64,000 bases of DNA from contig NZ_VIWV01000001.1 in NCBI RefSeq assembly GCF_007829875.1, positions 3,566,501-3,630,500 of the forward strand, written 5' to 3'. A program made the position numbers and the translations under genes. Shown here piece after piece: positions 1 to 12,199 of this stretch (positions are counted from its first letter, which is position 1; every line of letters begins with the position of its first letter). This DNA is from Streptomyces capillispiralis. Its GTDB lineage: Bacteria; Actinomycetota; Actinomycetes; Streptomycetales; Streptomycetaceae. Below the pieces are notes generated by a model. The model was not told the DNA's origin, searched no databases, and worked only from the letters and a program-made list of their open reading frames with translations.

Positions 1-590
1 ACGGTCGGCAGCACCGGCAGCGAGAAGTACGAGGCGAGCGGACTGTCCGCGGCCGGCCCCAGGATGTTCGCGAACCTGAGCACGCACACCGCGACGTCGG
101 GGCGGCGCCGCGCGAAGCCGCGCACATACCCCTCGACCTCGACCGTGTCCTTCGCGAAGCCGCCGCTGGGCAGCGACTTGGGCGGCGTCGTCTCGGTGAA
201 GACCGCCGGGTCGCGCGGCGCGGAACCGTAGACGTTCGTACTGGACTTCACGACCAGCCGTCTGATGTTCGGGGACTTCTGGCAGGCACCGAGCAGCTGC
301 ATGGTGCCGATGACGTTGGTCTCCTTCAGCGCGGCCCGGCTGCCGCTGCCGAGCGGCGTGCCCGTGACGTCGAGGTGGACGACGGTGTCGGCGCCCGACT
401 CGGCGAGCACCCGCGCGATGGTGGGCTGCCGGATGTCCGCCTGGACGAAGTCGGCGCCGCCCAGGTGGTGCTCGGGCGGCACGGCGTCCACGGCCACGAC
501 CCGGTCCACCTCGGGGTCCCGCTGGATCCGCCGGACGAAACGGCCGCCGAGCTGACGGGCCACTCCGGTCACGAGCACGACCTTTCCCAA
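1..590 (-). CDS. NAD-dependent epimerase/dehydratase (SDR), 3' part outside window
   Basis: The N-terminal ~196 residues of an extended short-chain dehydrogenase/epimerase; the C-terminus continues past base 1. Translation opens with a Rossmann strand and a degenerate nucleotide-binding turn (VVLVTGVARQLGG), followed by an acidic strand end (VVAVDA), a D-I-R after the second strand, and NILGP near the window edge, all typical of NAD(P)-binding sugar-nucleotide epimerase-like proteins. The start is taken as TTG at 590; an in-frame GTG eight codons in would remove the first strand. Substrate cannot be inferred. It is the last gene seen in a minus-strand series with the bS22-like protein upstream. 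Family assignment is confident; specific function is unknown. Confidence 0.8.
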   Translation of the reverse strand, partial: MGKVVLVTGVARQLGGRFVRRIQRDPEVDRVVAVDAVPPEHHLGGADFVQADIRQPTIARVLAESGADTVVHLDVTGTPLGSGSRAALKETNVIGTMQLLGACQKSPNIRRLVVKSSTNVYGSAPRDPAVFTETTPPKSLPSGGFAKDTVEVEGYVRGFARRRPDVAVCVLRFANILGPAADSPLASYFSLPVLPT

Positions 591-755
591 GATCAGCGCC
601 TTCCTTCTCGCCCTCGTCCCCGACGGCCAACCTATCGGTTCGCCGTCGCTGGGTGACGTGCACTCGCTGCGGGACGTGACGACCGCCCGGAACGGCCGCC
701 TCCCCCCGCTGCGCGAGTCACCCCGCCCGCGGCCCGTACACACCCGGCGACACGG

Positions 756-792
756 CAGTGGCCCCCCACCGGAGTGCGGTGGGGGGCCACTG
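756..792 (-). terminator. Strong hairpin terminator after the small ribosomal protein gene
   Basis: A perfect 15-bp inverted repeat (756-770 with 778-792, 7-nt loop) lies 22 nt past the stop of the 32-aa gene. It has no long U-tract, as is common for Streptomyces terminators. Confidence 0.75.
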
Positions 793-813
793 GACACGCT
801 CTCGCGCTGTCGC

Positions 814-912
814 CTACTTCTTGTTGCGACGCTGGACGCGCGTGCGCTTGAGCAGCTTGCGGTGCTTCTTCTTGGCCATCCGCTTGCGCCGCTTCTTGAT
901 AACAGAGCCCAC
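814..912 (-). CDS. Small basic 30S ribosomal protein bS22-like (AURKAIP1/COX24 domain)
   Basis: A 32-residue, extremely basic peptide beginning [19 protein letters not shown] and ending in NKK. This matches the AURKAIP1/COX24-type actinobacterial small ribosomal protein now called bS22, which in known structures sits in the 30S decoding region. The start is GTG at 912; stop TAG at 814-816. It is followed immediately by a strong hairpin and preceded by the bdtA gene on the same strand, separated by another hairpin, so it is likely monocistronic. The assignment rests on size, composition and the characteristic [14 protein letters not shown] core. Confidence 0.9.
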   Translation of the reverse strand: MGSVIKKRRKRMAKKKHRKLLKRTRVQRRNKK

Positions 913-1020
913 GACTACCCTCGCTCACTTCTCATCACTCGGTGTTTGGGCGCCATGGGCCCACACGACCTACGAGGGGCTAGCCTACCCGTCCGAGCGC
1001 TGAGGTCGTAATCGAGGTGA

Positions 1021-1059
1021 CCGGGGAGGCCCATGAGTGCCCGGTACGGGCCTCCCCGG
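1021..1059 (-). terminator. Hairpin terminator after bdtA
   Basis: A 12-bp perfect inverted repeat (1021-1032 with 1048-1059) starts 7 nt beyond the bdtA stop. It separates bdtA from the bS22-like gene. Confidence 0.7.
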
Positions 1060-1066
1060 GTCGCCG

Positions 1067-1279
1067 TCAGGCGGTTTCCACCCCCACGTAGCTCTCGCGG
1101 AGGTACTCGTGAACCGCTTGCTCGGGGACGCGGAAGGACCGCCCCACCCGGATCGCGGGCAGATGACCGCTGTGCACCAACCGGTACACGGTCATCTTCG
1201 ACACTCGCATCACCGAGGCGACTTCCGCCACGGTAAGGAACTGAACCTCGTTCAGAGGCCTCTCGCCAGCTGCAGCCAT
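1067..1279 (-). CDS. bdtA: BdtA-like excisionase-family DNA-binding protein
   Basis: A 70-aa protein built around one winged helix of the MerR/excisionase type: FLTVAEVASVMRVSKMTVYR is the helix-turn-helix (residues ~14-33) and GHLPAIRVGRSFRV the wing. From memory this equals S. coelicolor SCO3328 (BdtA), described as a target of the developmental repressor BldD, so a role in developmental gene control is likely but not shown here. The start ATG at 1279 is preferred over longer upstream frames because it gives the conserved length. A TACATT box at 1359-1364 (minus strand) is a possible -10, giving an ~75-nt leader. I could not identify a convincing BldD operator by eye. Confidence 0.82.
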   Translation of the reverse strand: MAAAGERPLNEVQFLTVAEVASVMRVSKMTVYRLVHSGHLPAIRVGRSFRVPEQAVHEYLRESYVGVETA

Positions 1280-1408
1280 GACACACCTGAACCTTCCGCA
1301 CTCGACGGCCACCGGCTTCCCCTTCCGGTGACTCTTCGTCGCTGCGTGCTCACTCCCCAATGTAGGGGCGGGTGATGCGAGTGGGGAAGAGGTGCACCCA
1401 TCGGCGGC

Positions 1409-2245
1409 CTACTGTGACAGACACGCTCGATTGAGTACGTAGCGGGCCAGCGGCAGGTAGTAATCGGACCGCACACCGTCATCAAGTGGAACGACGACGG
1501 ACACGAGCCCCTCGGCCTGACCCACGAACGGGGCGGGGTCGTTCACATCGGCCGGCCCGACCGCCTCGAACCCCAGCTGACCTGCACCGCAGACCCAGCC
1601 GTGGTCCCCGATCACCAGCTCGGGAAGCGGCCCGCCGGCGTCGGCCGCCGCCGCGAGCGCGGTCCGAACCGGCAGCGGGGAGTGCGTGTGCGCGCCCGGC
1701 TCACAACCGGTGCGTTCCGCGTCCGCGCCCCGGACGAACCCGACTCCTCGTACGTAGTCGAGGTTGTACGTGCGTAGACCGAACCGGGTCGTTATGTCGA
1801 CACGGCGACCCTGCGCCGGGGTGAGGACCGTACATCCCGCCGCCGACAAGCCGTCTGCCAGAGCGGCGTAGAAGCCGATCAGCCGCTGCGGATGGCCGGT
1901 GCCGAGGAGCACCGGCACACGGCGGTCGGCGGCGGACGCCAGCCGCCGGGCGAAGGCGTCCAGGGCGGCCAGGGTCAGCTCGGGGTCGATCACGTCTTGG
2001 CCGGAGATGTGCCCAGGATCGGCCGAAACCCCACACCTGTCCGCCATCAAGGCGATCACATCCCGCTCGTCCCATACCCATTCGGGGTCCAACCCGATCA
2101 GGACGCGCGGGTCCCGCGCCGCGAACAGCCGGTAACTGCGCAGGCTCACCTCCCGCGTGGTGCCCACCACCCCGGCGAGCCGGGCAGCCAGCAGATGCGC
2201 GCGAAGGTCGACCGTGGTCAGCACGGAAGCGATGCTGCGGGACAC
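1409..2245 (-). CDS. Conserved actinobacterial protein, annotated in relatives as phosphatase
   Basis: A 278-aa cytosolic-looking protein with no signal peptide. Visible features include an early TTVDLRAHLLAARLAG segment, a PVLLGTGHP turn, and late D/H residues in ELVIGDHGWVCGAGQ. The family lies next to bdtA in Streptomyces and is generally labelled 'phosphatase'; I cannot point to a definitive catalytic motif, so activity should be treated as provisional. The start is GTG at 2245 (VSRSIASVL). It lies 67 nt downstream of acuC on the same strand and 130 nt upstream of bdtA; co-transcription with acuC is possible. Confidence 0.6.
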   Translation of the reverse strand: MSRSIASVLTTVDLRAHLLAARLAGVVGTTREVSLRSYRLFAARDPRVLIGLDPEWVWDERDVIALMADRCGVSADPGHISGQDVIDPELTLAALDAFARRLASAADRRVPVLLGTGHPQRLIGFYAALADGLSAAGCTVLTPAQGRRVDITTRFGLRTYNLDYVRGVGFVRGADAERTGCEPGAHTHSPLPVRTALAAAADAGGPLPELVIGDHGWVCGAGQLGFEAVGPADVNDPAPFVGQAEGLVSVVVPLDDGVRSDYYLPLARYVLNRACLSQ

Positions 2246-2312
2246 CGGGACGGGATGCCCCCGGAACGGCGGAACACCGCACGGTCGGCGTAACGGCCAC
2301 CCCGGGCGGGGC

Positions 2313-3485
2313 TCAGGGCAGCAGCCCCCGCAGCGGGAACACCGCCCGCCGCACCGCGAGGACCGCCTGGTCCAGGCGGTCCGCCGGATCGTATCCCTCG
2401 TCCCACGCGGCCCAGGAGACCGGCCACCGTCCGTCGGTCATCCGCCGCGGCGCCGACTGCCGGGTCCGGGCGTACACCTCCTGCCTCCAGCCCTCCGGGA
2501 TCACCGTCGTGGGCTCCACGGGCCGCCCGGCCGCGATCCCCACCAGATGGGTCCAGGACCGCGGGACGACCTCCACCACCGCGTAACCGCCACCCCCCAG
2601 CGCCACCCACCGCCCGTCGGCGTACTCGTGCGCCAGCTCGTGGCACGCCACCTGCACCGCCCGCTGCGCGTCCAGCGACACCGCCAGGTGCGCCAGCGGG
2701 TCCTCGAAGTGCGTGTCGGCCCCGTGCTGCGTCACCAGCACCTGCGGCCGGAAGTCCGCGATCAGCTCCGGTACTACGGAGTGGAACGCCCGCAGCCACC
2801 CGGCGTCCCCGGTCCCGGCCGGCAGGGCGACATTGACCGCGCCGCCCTCCGCGCCGGGCGCCCCCGTCTCCTCCGGCCACCCGGTCTGCGGGAACAGCGT
2901 CCGCGGATGCTCGTGCAGGGAGATCGTCAGCACCCGCGGGTCCTCCCAGAACGCCGCCTGGACCCCGTCCCCGTGATGCACGTCGACGTCGACGTACGCG
3001 ACGCGCTCCGCGCCCAGTTCCAGCAGCCGGGCGATCGCCAGCGAGGCGTCGTTGTACACGCAGAACCCCGAGGCGGCACCGGGCATCGCATGGTGCAGCC
3101 CGCCCGCGAAGTTCACCGCGTGCTGCGCCTCCCCGCGCCACACGGCCTCCGCCGCGCCCACCGACTGGCCGGCGATCAGCGCCGACACCTCGTGCATTCC
3201 GGCGAACGCGGGATCGTCGACCGTCCCCAGCCCGTACGACGGGTCGGCCGACGCCGGGTCCGCCGACGCGGCCCGCACCGCCTCGATGTAGTCCTCCCGG
3301 TGGACGAGCCGCAGCGTCGACTCCCCGGCCGCCTTCGCGGCGACCACCTCCACCTGGCGGTCGAGCCCGAGGGCACCGACCAGACTCCGGGTCAGCGCGA
3401 GCCGGACCGGGTCCATCGGATGGTCCCGGCCGAAGTCGTAGCCCGTTACTGCCTCGTCCCACATCAGCTGCGCGCGCCCGGTCAT
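2313..3485 (-). CDS. acuC: AcuC-type acetoin utilization protein (class I/II histone-deacetylase fold)
   Basis: A 390-aa deacetylase-fold enzyme. The zinc and catalytic signatures are plain: GGLHHAMPGAASGFCVYND (catalytic His pair), AYVDVDVHHGDGVQ (zinc Asp/His), TISLHEHP, and VTQHGADTHFEDPL; it closes with LGGGGY. In Bacillus AcuC deacetylates acetyl-CoA synthetase; in actinomycetes a similar protein-deacetylation role is inferred. The frame is open upstream, but ATG at 3485 gives MTGRAQLMWDEAVTGYDFG, the usual family N-terminus. The HAD hydrolase stop lies 35 nt upstream, so the HAD-AcuC-phosphatase genes may form one unit downstream of the rRNA operon. Confidence 0.9.
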   Translation of the reverse strand: MTGRAQLMWDEAVTGYDFGRDHPMDPVRLALTRSLVGALGLDRQVEVVAAKAAGESTLRLVHREDYIEAVRAASADPASADPSYGLGTVDDPAFAGMHEVSALIAGQSVGAAEAVWRGEAQHAVNFAGGLHHAMPGAASGFCVYNDASLAIARLLELGAERVAYVDVDVHHGDGVQAAFWEDPRVLTISLHEHPRTLFPQTGWPEETGAPGAEGGAVNVALPAGTGDAGWLRAFHSVVPELIADFRPQVLVTQHGADTHFEDPLAHLAVSLDAQRAVQVACHELAHEYADGRWVALGGGGYAVVEVVPRSWTHLVGIAAGRPVEPTTVIPEGWRQEVYARTRQSAPRRMTDGRWPVSWAAWDEGYDPADRLDQAVLAVRRAVFPLRGLLP

Positions 3486-3520
3486 GCCCGCCACCGTATC
3501 GGTCCGGTCCGACGCCGCGT

Positions 3521-4171
3521 TCAGCCTCCCTGGAGCAGGGGGACCAGCGCGCGCATGTCGTCGAAGAGCTGGGTGGCCCCGCCGAGCCTCCCGGCAGGGG
3601 TCATCGCCGTGAACCCGTACACGTCCATCCCGGCCGCGACCGCCGCCTGCACGCCGAGCGGGCTGTCCTCCACCACCACGCACCGCTCCGGCGTCACCCC
3701 CATGCGCGCGGCCGCGTACAGGAACAGGTCGGGTGCCGGCTTCCCGCGGCCCACGTCCTGCGAACTGAAGATCCGCCCGTCGTCGAACCACCGGTCGAGC
3801 CCCGTCGTACGGTGCCCCACCCGGATCCGCTCATGACTCCCCGACGAGGCCACGCAGTACGGCACCCCGTCCGCGCTCAGCTTCTCTAGTACGTCCATGG
3901 CGCCGGTGACCGGCTTCAACTCCCTCTCGAACGCGGCGAAGACCCGGGCGTGGAACACGTCGTCGAAGTCGGCCGGCAACCGCTGCCCGGTCCGCTCCGC
4001 CACGAGATCGTGCACCCGATGCATGGCGGAACCCATGTAGTCCCGGATGGAGTCCTCGTACGAGGTCGGATGGCCGAGTTCGGTGAGGTAGCCGGCCAGG
4101 AGGCGATTGGAGATCGGCTCGCTGTCGACGAGCACACCGTCGTTGTCGAAGATGACGAGGTCATAACCCAT
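3521..4171 (-). CDS. HAD-family hydrolase (beta-phosphoglucomutase/phosphatase-like)
   Basis: A 216-aa HAD protein. Motif I is FDNDGVLVDSEP (residues ~8-19; note DND rather than the usual DxD with a hydrophobic middle residue), followed by a helical C1 cap, motif II VASSG, a K before PAPDLFLYAA, and motif IV VVVEDSPLGVQAA. This pattern is typical of sugar-phosphate phosphatases or beta-phosphoglucomutases; the substrate is unknown. It is the first protein gene after the rRNA operon on the same strand, with its ATG 21 nt beyond the rRNA terminator stem, so it must be transcribed by read-through or from a promoter inside the rRNA tail. Confidence 0.88.
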   Translation of the reverse strand: MGYDLVIFDNDGVLVDSEPISNRLLAGYLTELGHPTSYEDSIRDYMGSAMHRVHDLVAERTGQRLPADFDDVFHARVFAAFERELKPVTGAMDVLEKLSADGVPYCVASSGSHERIRVGHRTTGLDRWFDDGRIFSSQDVGRGKPAPDLFLYAAARMGVTPERCVVVEDSPLGVQAAVAAGMDVYGFTAMTPAGRLGGATQLFDDMRALVPLLQGG

Positions 4172-4191
4172 GCCCCGACCCTAAACGCAGA

Positions 4192-4221
4192 AATCCCCCG
4201 TGCTGAAGAGCACGGGGGATT
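4192..4221 (-). terminator. rRNA operon terminator
   Basis: A perfect 13-bp stem (4192-4204 with 4209-4221) with a 4-nt loop; in the minus direction it is followed by TTTCTGCGTTT. It lies 11 nt past the 5S gene. Confidence 0.88.
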
Positions 4222-4232
4222 CCCCAAAAATT

Positions 4233-4351
4233 GTTCGGCGGCGTCCTACTCTCCCACAGGGTCCCCCCTGCAGTACCATCGGCGCTGTAAGGCTTAGCTT
4301 CCGGGTTCGGAATGTAACCGGGCGTTTCCCCTACGCTATGACCACCGAAAC
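4233..4351 (-). rRNA. rrf: 5S ribosomal RNA
   Basis: About 119 nt. The minus strand begins GTTTCGGTGGTCATAGCG and ends in CGCCGAAC, with the conserved ACCCGGTTACATTCCGAACC-like central region. Ends are estimated from conserved termini. Confidence 0.93.
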
Positions 4352-4433
4352 ACTATGAAACAATCAACCGCACCACGCTGTGGACGTGGGGTTGTTCGTG
4401 GTTTCAGAACCAACACAGTGGACGCGAGCAACT

Positions 4434-9382
<4,949 letters not shown>

Positions 9383-9620
9383 ATGTTTACCGGTAATCCG
9401 GTTTCCACCACGAGAGCGGAACCGGAGGAGGAATGATCCTCCGGTTCACAGCGTCCTCGCTGTGTTTTTTCAAAGGAACCTCGACCATCGGAAGTCCGAT
9501 GGACGGGGTATCAACATATCTGGCGTTGACTTTTGGCACGCTGTTGAGTTCTCAAGGAACGGACGCTTCCTTTGTACTCACCCTCTCGGGCTTTCCTCCG
9601 GGCGCTTCCCTTCGGTCTTG
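9383..9620 (-). promoter_or_regulatory. rRNA leader: antitermination/processing region
   Basis: Between the proximal rRNA promoter and mature 16S. It contains the conserved Streptomyces leader string TGAGAACTCAACAGCGTGCC (9537-9556 on the minus strand) and AAAAGTCAACGCC, typical of boxA-like antitermination/processing leaders. Two hairpins lie near 9417-9443 (AACCGGAGGA with TCCTCCGGTT) and 9447-9464 (CACAGCG with CGCTGTG). Confidence 0.65.
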
Positions 9621-9628
9621 CGTTTCCG

Positions 9629-9657
9629 ACTCTATCAGATCCTTTTCTCGGCCTGAC
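9629..9657 (-). promoter_or_regulatory. Proximal rRNA promoter
   Basis: Minus-strand -10 TAGAGT (9629-9634) with a weak -35 GTCAGG (9652-9657), 17-bp spacing, reading into the 16S leader. A further possible -10, TAAAGT, is at 9711-9716 with TTAGCT as a poor -35. Confidence 0.5.
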
Positions 9658-9901
9658 CCCCAGTCAGCGGGGTTTGTCTTTCCGGCCGCTGGGCCGTTCC
9701 GACGAGTGAGACTTTAGCGGATTCCCGGCTCCCGAGCTAATCGGGGGCCCTGCGCCCTTTCGGGCACGGATTCCTCATTTCGCAATACGCATGCCAATGA
9801 CATGACGGCGGACAGACGACTGCCGTCGATCAGTGGTGGTGGTGCGGAATGGCTGTCCGGGGACCGACCGGAGTCGGCGCTCACGTCGGACAACTCGGAG
9901 A

Positions 9902-9930
9902 ACAGTACGGATCCGGTCCGGGTGTGTCAA
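9902..9930 (-). promoter_or_regulatory. Distal, consensus-like rRNA promoter
   Basis: Minus-strand -35 TTGACA (9925-9930) and -10 TACTGT (9902-9907) with exactly 17 bp between them. This near-consensus sigma-70/HrdB-type promoter drives transcription toward 16S. Its -35 box is only 27 bp from the -10 of the oppositely oriented trp leader promoter. Confidence 0.8.
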
Positions 9931-9957
9931 CTCGCTGCCGCGAAGCCCGCCGGCGGC

Positions 9958-9963
9958 TAGCCT
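9958..9963 (+). promoter_or_regulatory. -10 box of a leaderless trp leader transcript
   Basis: TAGCCT fits TANNNT and ends 7 nt before the ATG of the tryptophan leader peptide, the spacing expected if transcription starts at or near that ATG. No Shine-Dalgarno is present before the ATG. The -35 is poor. Confidence 0.6.
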
Positions 9964-9970
9964 GGTCCGT

Positions 9971-10012
9971 ATGACGACGCGTACGCACAGCCAGTTCTGG
10001 TGGGCCGCCTGA
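9971..10012 (+). CDS. Tryptophan leader peptide controlling trpS
   Basis: A 13-codon ORF, MTTRTHSQFWWAA, with tandem Trp codons (TGG TGG at 9998-10003) three codons before the stop. It is too short for ordinary ORF calling. It sits 121 nt upstream of an auxiliary tryptophanyl-tRNA synthetase and is followed by mutually exclusive hairpins. Ribosomes stalling at the Trp codons when charged tRNA-Trp is low would favour read-through. From memory, ribosome-mediated attenuation has been reported for the indolmycin-resistant trpRS1 of S. coelicolor; this is the equivalent arrangement. Confidence 0.9.
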   Translation: MTTRTHSQFWWAA

Positions 10013-10070
10013 CGGCGGCCGTCCTTGCGTATGCGCTCAACGGCCGCCGCCTCGGCGGCCGTTTTCGTTT
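10003..10070 (+). promoter_or_regulatory. Ribosome-mediated transcription attenuator of trpS
   Basis: Segments read directly. Segment 1 is GGCCGCC (10003-10009), within the last leader codons. Segment 2 is CGGCGGCCGT (10013-10022). Segment 3 is ACGGCCGCCG (10040-10049). Segment 4 is CGGCGGCCGT (10053-10062), an exact copy of segment 2. Pairing 3:4 is a 10-bp terminator with a 3-nt loop followed by TTTCGTTT; pairing 2:3 is the antiterminator; pairing 1:2 blocks it. A ribosome stalled on the Trp codons covers segment 1 and frees segment 2. Confidence 0.9.
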
Positions 10071-10133
10071 CCCTCCAGGACTCCGGGGGCGGCCGGCCGG
10101 GGACGGCGGCCTCGACCGGGAGACGGAGGAGAG

Positions 10134-11168
10134 ATGACGAGGGTCTTCAGTGGGGTCAAGCCGACCGGGCATCTGACGCTGGGGAACTACCTGGGAGCCA
10201 TGCGGCAGTGGGCCGCGGTCGACCAGCACAGGGCGGAGTCGCTGTTCTGCATCGTCGACCTGCACGCCCTGACCGTGGACCACGATCCGGCACGGGTGCG
10301 CAGGCTGAGCCGGCAGGCGGCGACCCTGCTGCTGGCGGCCGGGCTCGATCCGCGGCTGTGCACGGTGTTCGTGCAGAGCCATGTGGACGAGCACGCGCGG
10401 CTGTCGTACCTGCTCGAGTGCGTGGCCACGGACGGCGAGATGCGCCGGATGATCCAGTACAAGGAGAAGGCCGCGCGGGAGCAGCGGCGGGGCGGGAGTG
10501 TGCGGCTGTCGTTGCTGACGTATCCGGTGCTGATGGCGGCGGACATCCTGGCGTACGGGACCGACGAGGTGCCGGTCGGGGACGACCAGGCGCAGCACGT
10601 GGAGCTGTCGCGGGATCTGGCGGTGCGCTTCAACCAGCGGTACGGGCACACGTTCACGGTGCCGCGGGCCACGCTGCCGACGGTGGCGGCGCGGGTGATG
10701 AACCTGCAGGACCCGACGTCGAAGATGGGCAAGAGCGACGACACGGGGCCGGGGATCGTCTATCTGCTGGACGAGCCGGACGTGGCGCGGAAGAAGGTCA
10801 TGCGGGCGGTGAGCGACAGCGGGCGGGAGGTCGTGTACGACAGGGAGTCCCGGCCCGGGGTGGCGAACCTGCTGGAGATCCTCGCTGCGTGCACGGGAGT
10901 GGATCCTCAGGAGGCGGCCGGTGCGTACGAGTCGTACGGCGCCTTGAAGAGGGACGCGGCGGAGGCCGTGGTCGAGGTGCTGAGGCCGGTGCAGGAGAGG
11001 CACAAGGAGTTGTGCGCTGATCCCGGTCATGTGGAGGAGGTGCTGCGGGACGGTGCGGAGCGGGCACGGGCCATGGCACGGCCGACCGTGGACGCCGCCT
11101 ACCGGGCGATCGGGCTGCTGCCGGCGGGTGCGGAGGCCGGGGCGCCGGTGCTGAACGCGGCCCGGTAG
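10134..11168 (+). CDS. trpS: Auxiliary tryptophanyl-tRNA synthetase (TrpRS1 type)
   Basis: A 344-aa class I synthetase that charges tRNA-Trp. The HIGH-equivalent is PTGHLTLGNYLG (residues ~10-21) and the KMSKS loop is KMGKSD (~200). The start ATG follows a strong GGAGGAGAG site. Expression is controlled by the leader peptide and attenuator just upstream, so it should rise when Trp-tRNA falls. In S. coelicolor the gene at this locus is the indolmycin-resistant, inducible TrpRS1 beside a separate housekeeping enzyme; resistance is inferred from synteny, not from a residue I can prove. The 3' end overlaps the convergent GlxA-type gene by 70 nt. Confidence 0.93.
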   Translation: MTRVFSGVKPTGHLTLGNYLGAMRQWAAVDQHRAESLFCIVDLHALTVDHDPARVRRLSRQAATLLLAAGLDPRLCTVFVQSHVDEHARLSYLLECVATDGEMRRMIQYKEKAAREQRRGGSVRLSLLTYPVLMAADILAYGTDEVPVGDDQAQHVELSRDLAVRFNQRYGHTFTVPRATLPTVAARVMNLQDPTSKMGKSDDTGPGIVYLLDEPDVARKKVMRAVSDSGREVVYDRESRPGVANLLEILAACTGVDPQEAAGAYESYGALKRDAAEAVVEVLRPVQERHKELCADPGHVEEVLRDGAERARAMARPTVDAAYRAIGLLPAGAEAGAPVLNAAR

Positions 11169-12124
11169 GCGCGGGGGCTGGTGGCGAGGCGCGATGCGAA
11201 GTGCTGGCGCATCGTGACCTCGCTGCCGAACCCGGCCCTGCGGGCGACTTCGGGCATGGGCAGGTCGGTGCGTTCCAGGAGCCGTTGTGCCGCGGCGACG
11301 CGCTGGTCGAGGAGCCAGCGCAGCGGGGTGGTGCCCGTGGCCGCGGTGAAGTGGCGGGCGAAGGTGCGCGGGGACATGCCGGCGCGGGCGGCCAGGTCGG
11401 CGACGGTCAGGGGTTCGTGGAGGTGTCGCAGGGCGTGCTCGCGTACGGCGGCGAGGGCGTCGGCGTCGCGGTCGGCCCGGGGTGTGGGGTGCTCGATGAA
11501 CTGTGCCTGGGTTCCGGTGCGGAAGGGGGCCGTGACCATGGAGCGGGCGATGGTGGCGGCGGCTTCGGCGCCGTGGGCGAGGCGGACCAGGTGCAGGCAG
11601 AGGTCGATGCCGGCGGCGGTGCCGGCCGCGGTCCAGATGGTGTCGTCCTCGATGAACAGGGCGTCGGGGACGACGGTGACATGGGGGTGGTGTGCGCGGA
11701 AGAGGTCGATCAGGTGCCAGTGGGTGATGGCGCGGCGGCCGTCGAGGAGGCCGGCCTGGGCGAGGGTGAAGGCGCCGCCGCAGAGGGCGGCGAGGGGGGT
11801 GCCGCGGGCATGGGCGTGACGGAGGGCGTCGAGGACGGCGGGCGGTGCGGGGCTCAGGTGGTCGTCGAGTCCGGGGACGACGACGAGGTCGGCGTCGGTG
11901 AGCCAGTCGAGCGGGCGGTCCGGGTGGAGTGAGAGGCCGCCGCGCATGGGGACGGGGGTGCCGGGGTCGGCGGCCACGCGGCGGAGGTCGAAGGCGGGGG
12001 CGCCTCGGTCGGTGCGGTCGGTGCCCCAGACCTCGGTGATGACGGAGACGTCGAAGGCGCGGATGCCGGGGAAGGCGACGAGGGCGACGCGGTACGGGCG
12101 GCCCGGGTCGGGTGCGCTCACCAT
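11099..12124 (-). CDS. GlxA-family transcriptional regulator (DJ-1/PfpI + AraC HTH)
   Basis: A 341-aa regulator with an N-terminal DJ-1/PfpI-like sensor domain (VALVAFPGIRAFDVS; nucleophile-elbow-like LAALCGGAFTLAQAGLLDG around residues 115-135) and a C-terminal AraC double helix-turn-helix (LTVADLAARAGMSPRTFARH and MPEVARRAGFGSEVTMRQHF). Start ATG at 12124. It is divergent from the cysteine hydrolase with a 75-bp gap, a common pairing in which the regulator controls the hydrolase. Its C-terminal codons run 70 nt into the end of trpS on the other strand. The effector is unknown. Confidence 0.88.
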   Translation of the reverse strand: MVSAPDPGRPYRVALVAFPGIRAFDVSVITEVWGTDRTDRGAPAFDLRRVAADPGTPVPMRGGLSLHPDRPLDWLTDADLVVVPGLDDHLSPAPPAVLDALRHAHARGTPLAALCGGAFTLAQAGLLDGRRAITHWHLIDLFRAHHPHVTVVPDALFIEDDTIWTAAGTAAGIDLCLHLVRLAHGAEAAATIARSMVTAPFRTGTQAQFIEHPTPRADRDADALAAVREHALRHLHEPLTVADLAARAGMSPRTFARHFTAATGTTPLRWLLDQRVAAAQRLLERTDLPMPEVARRAGFGSEVTMRQHFASRLATSPRAYRAAFSTGAPASAPAGSSPIAR

Positions 12125-12199
12125 GGGTGGCAGTAAACCATCGATCGCTGACTTCTGTACCTCTGGGGCGGGGGGCGGCGGGGCGTCACGATCGGCGGC

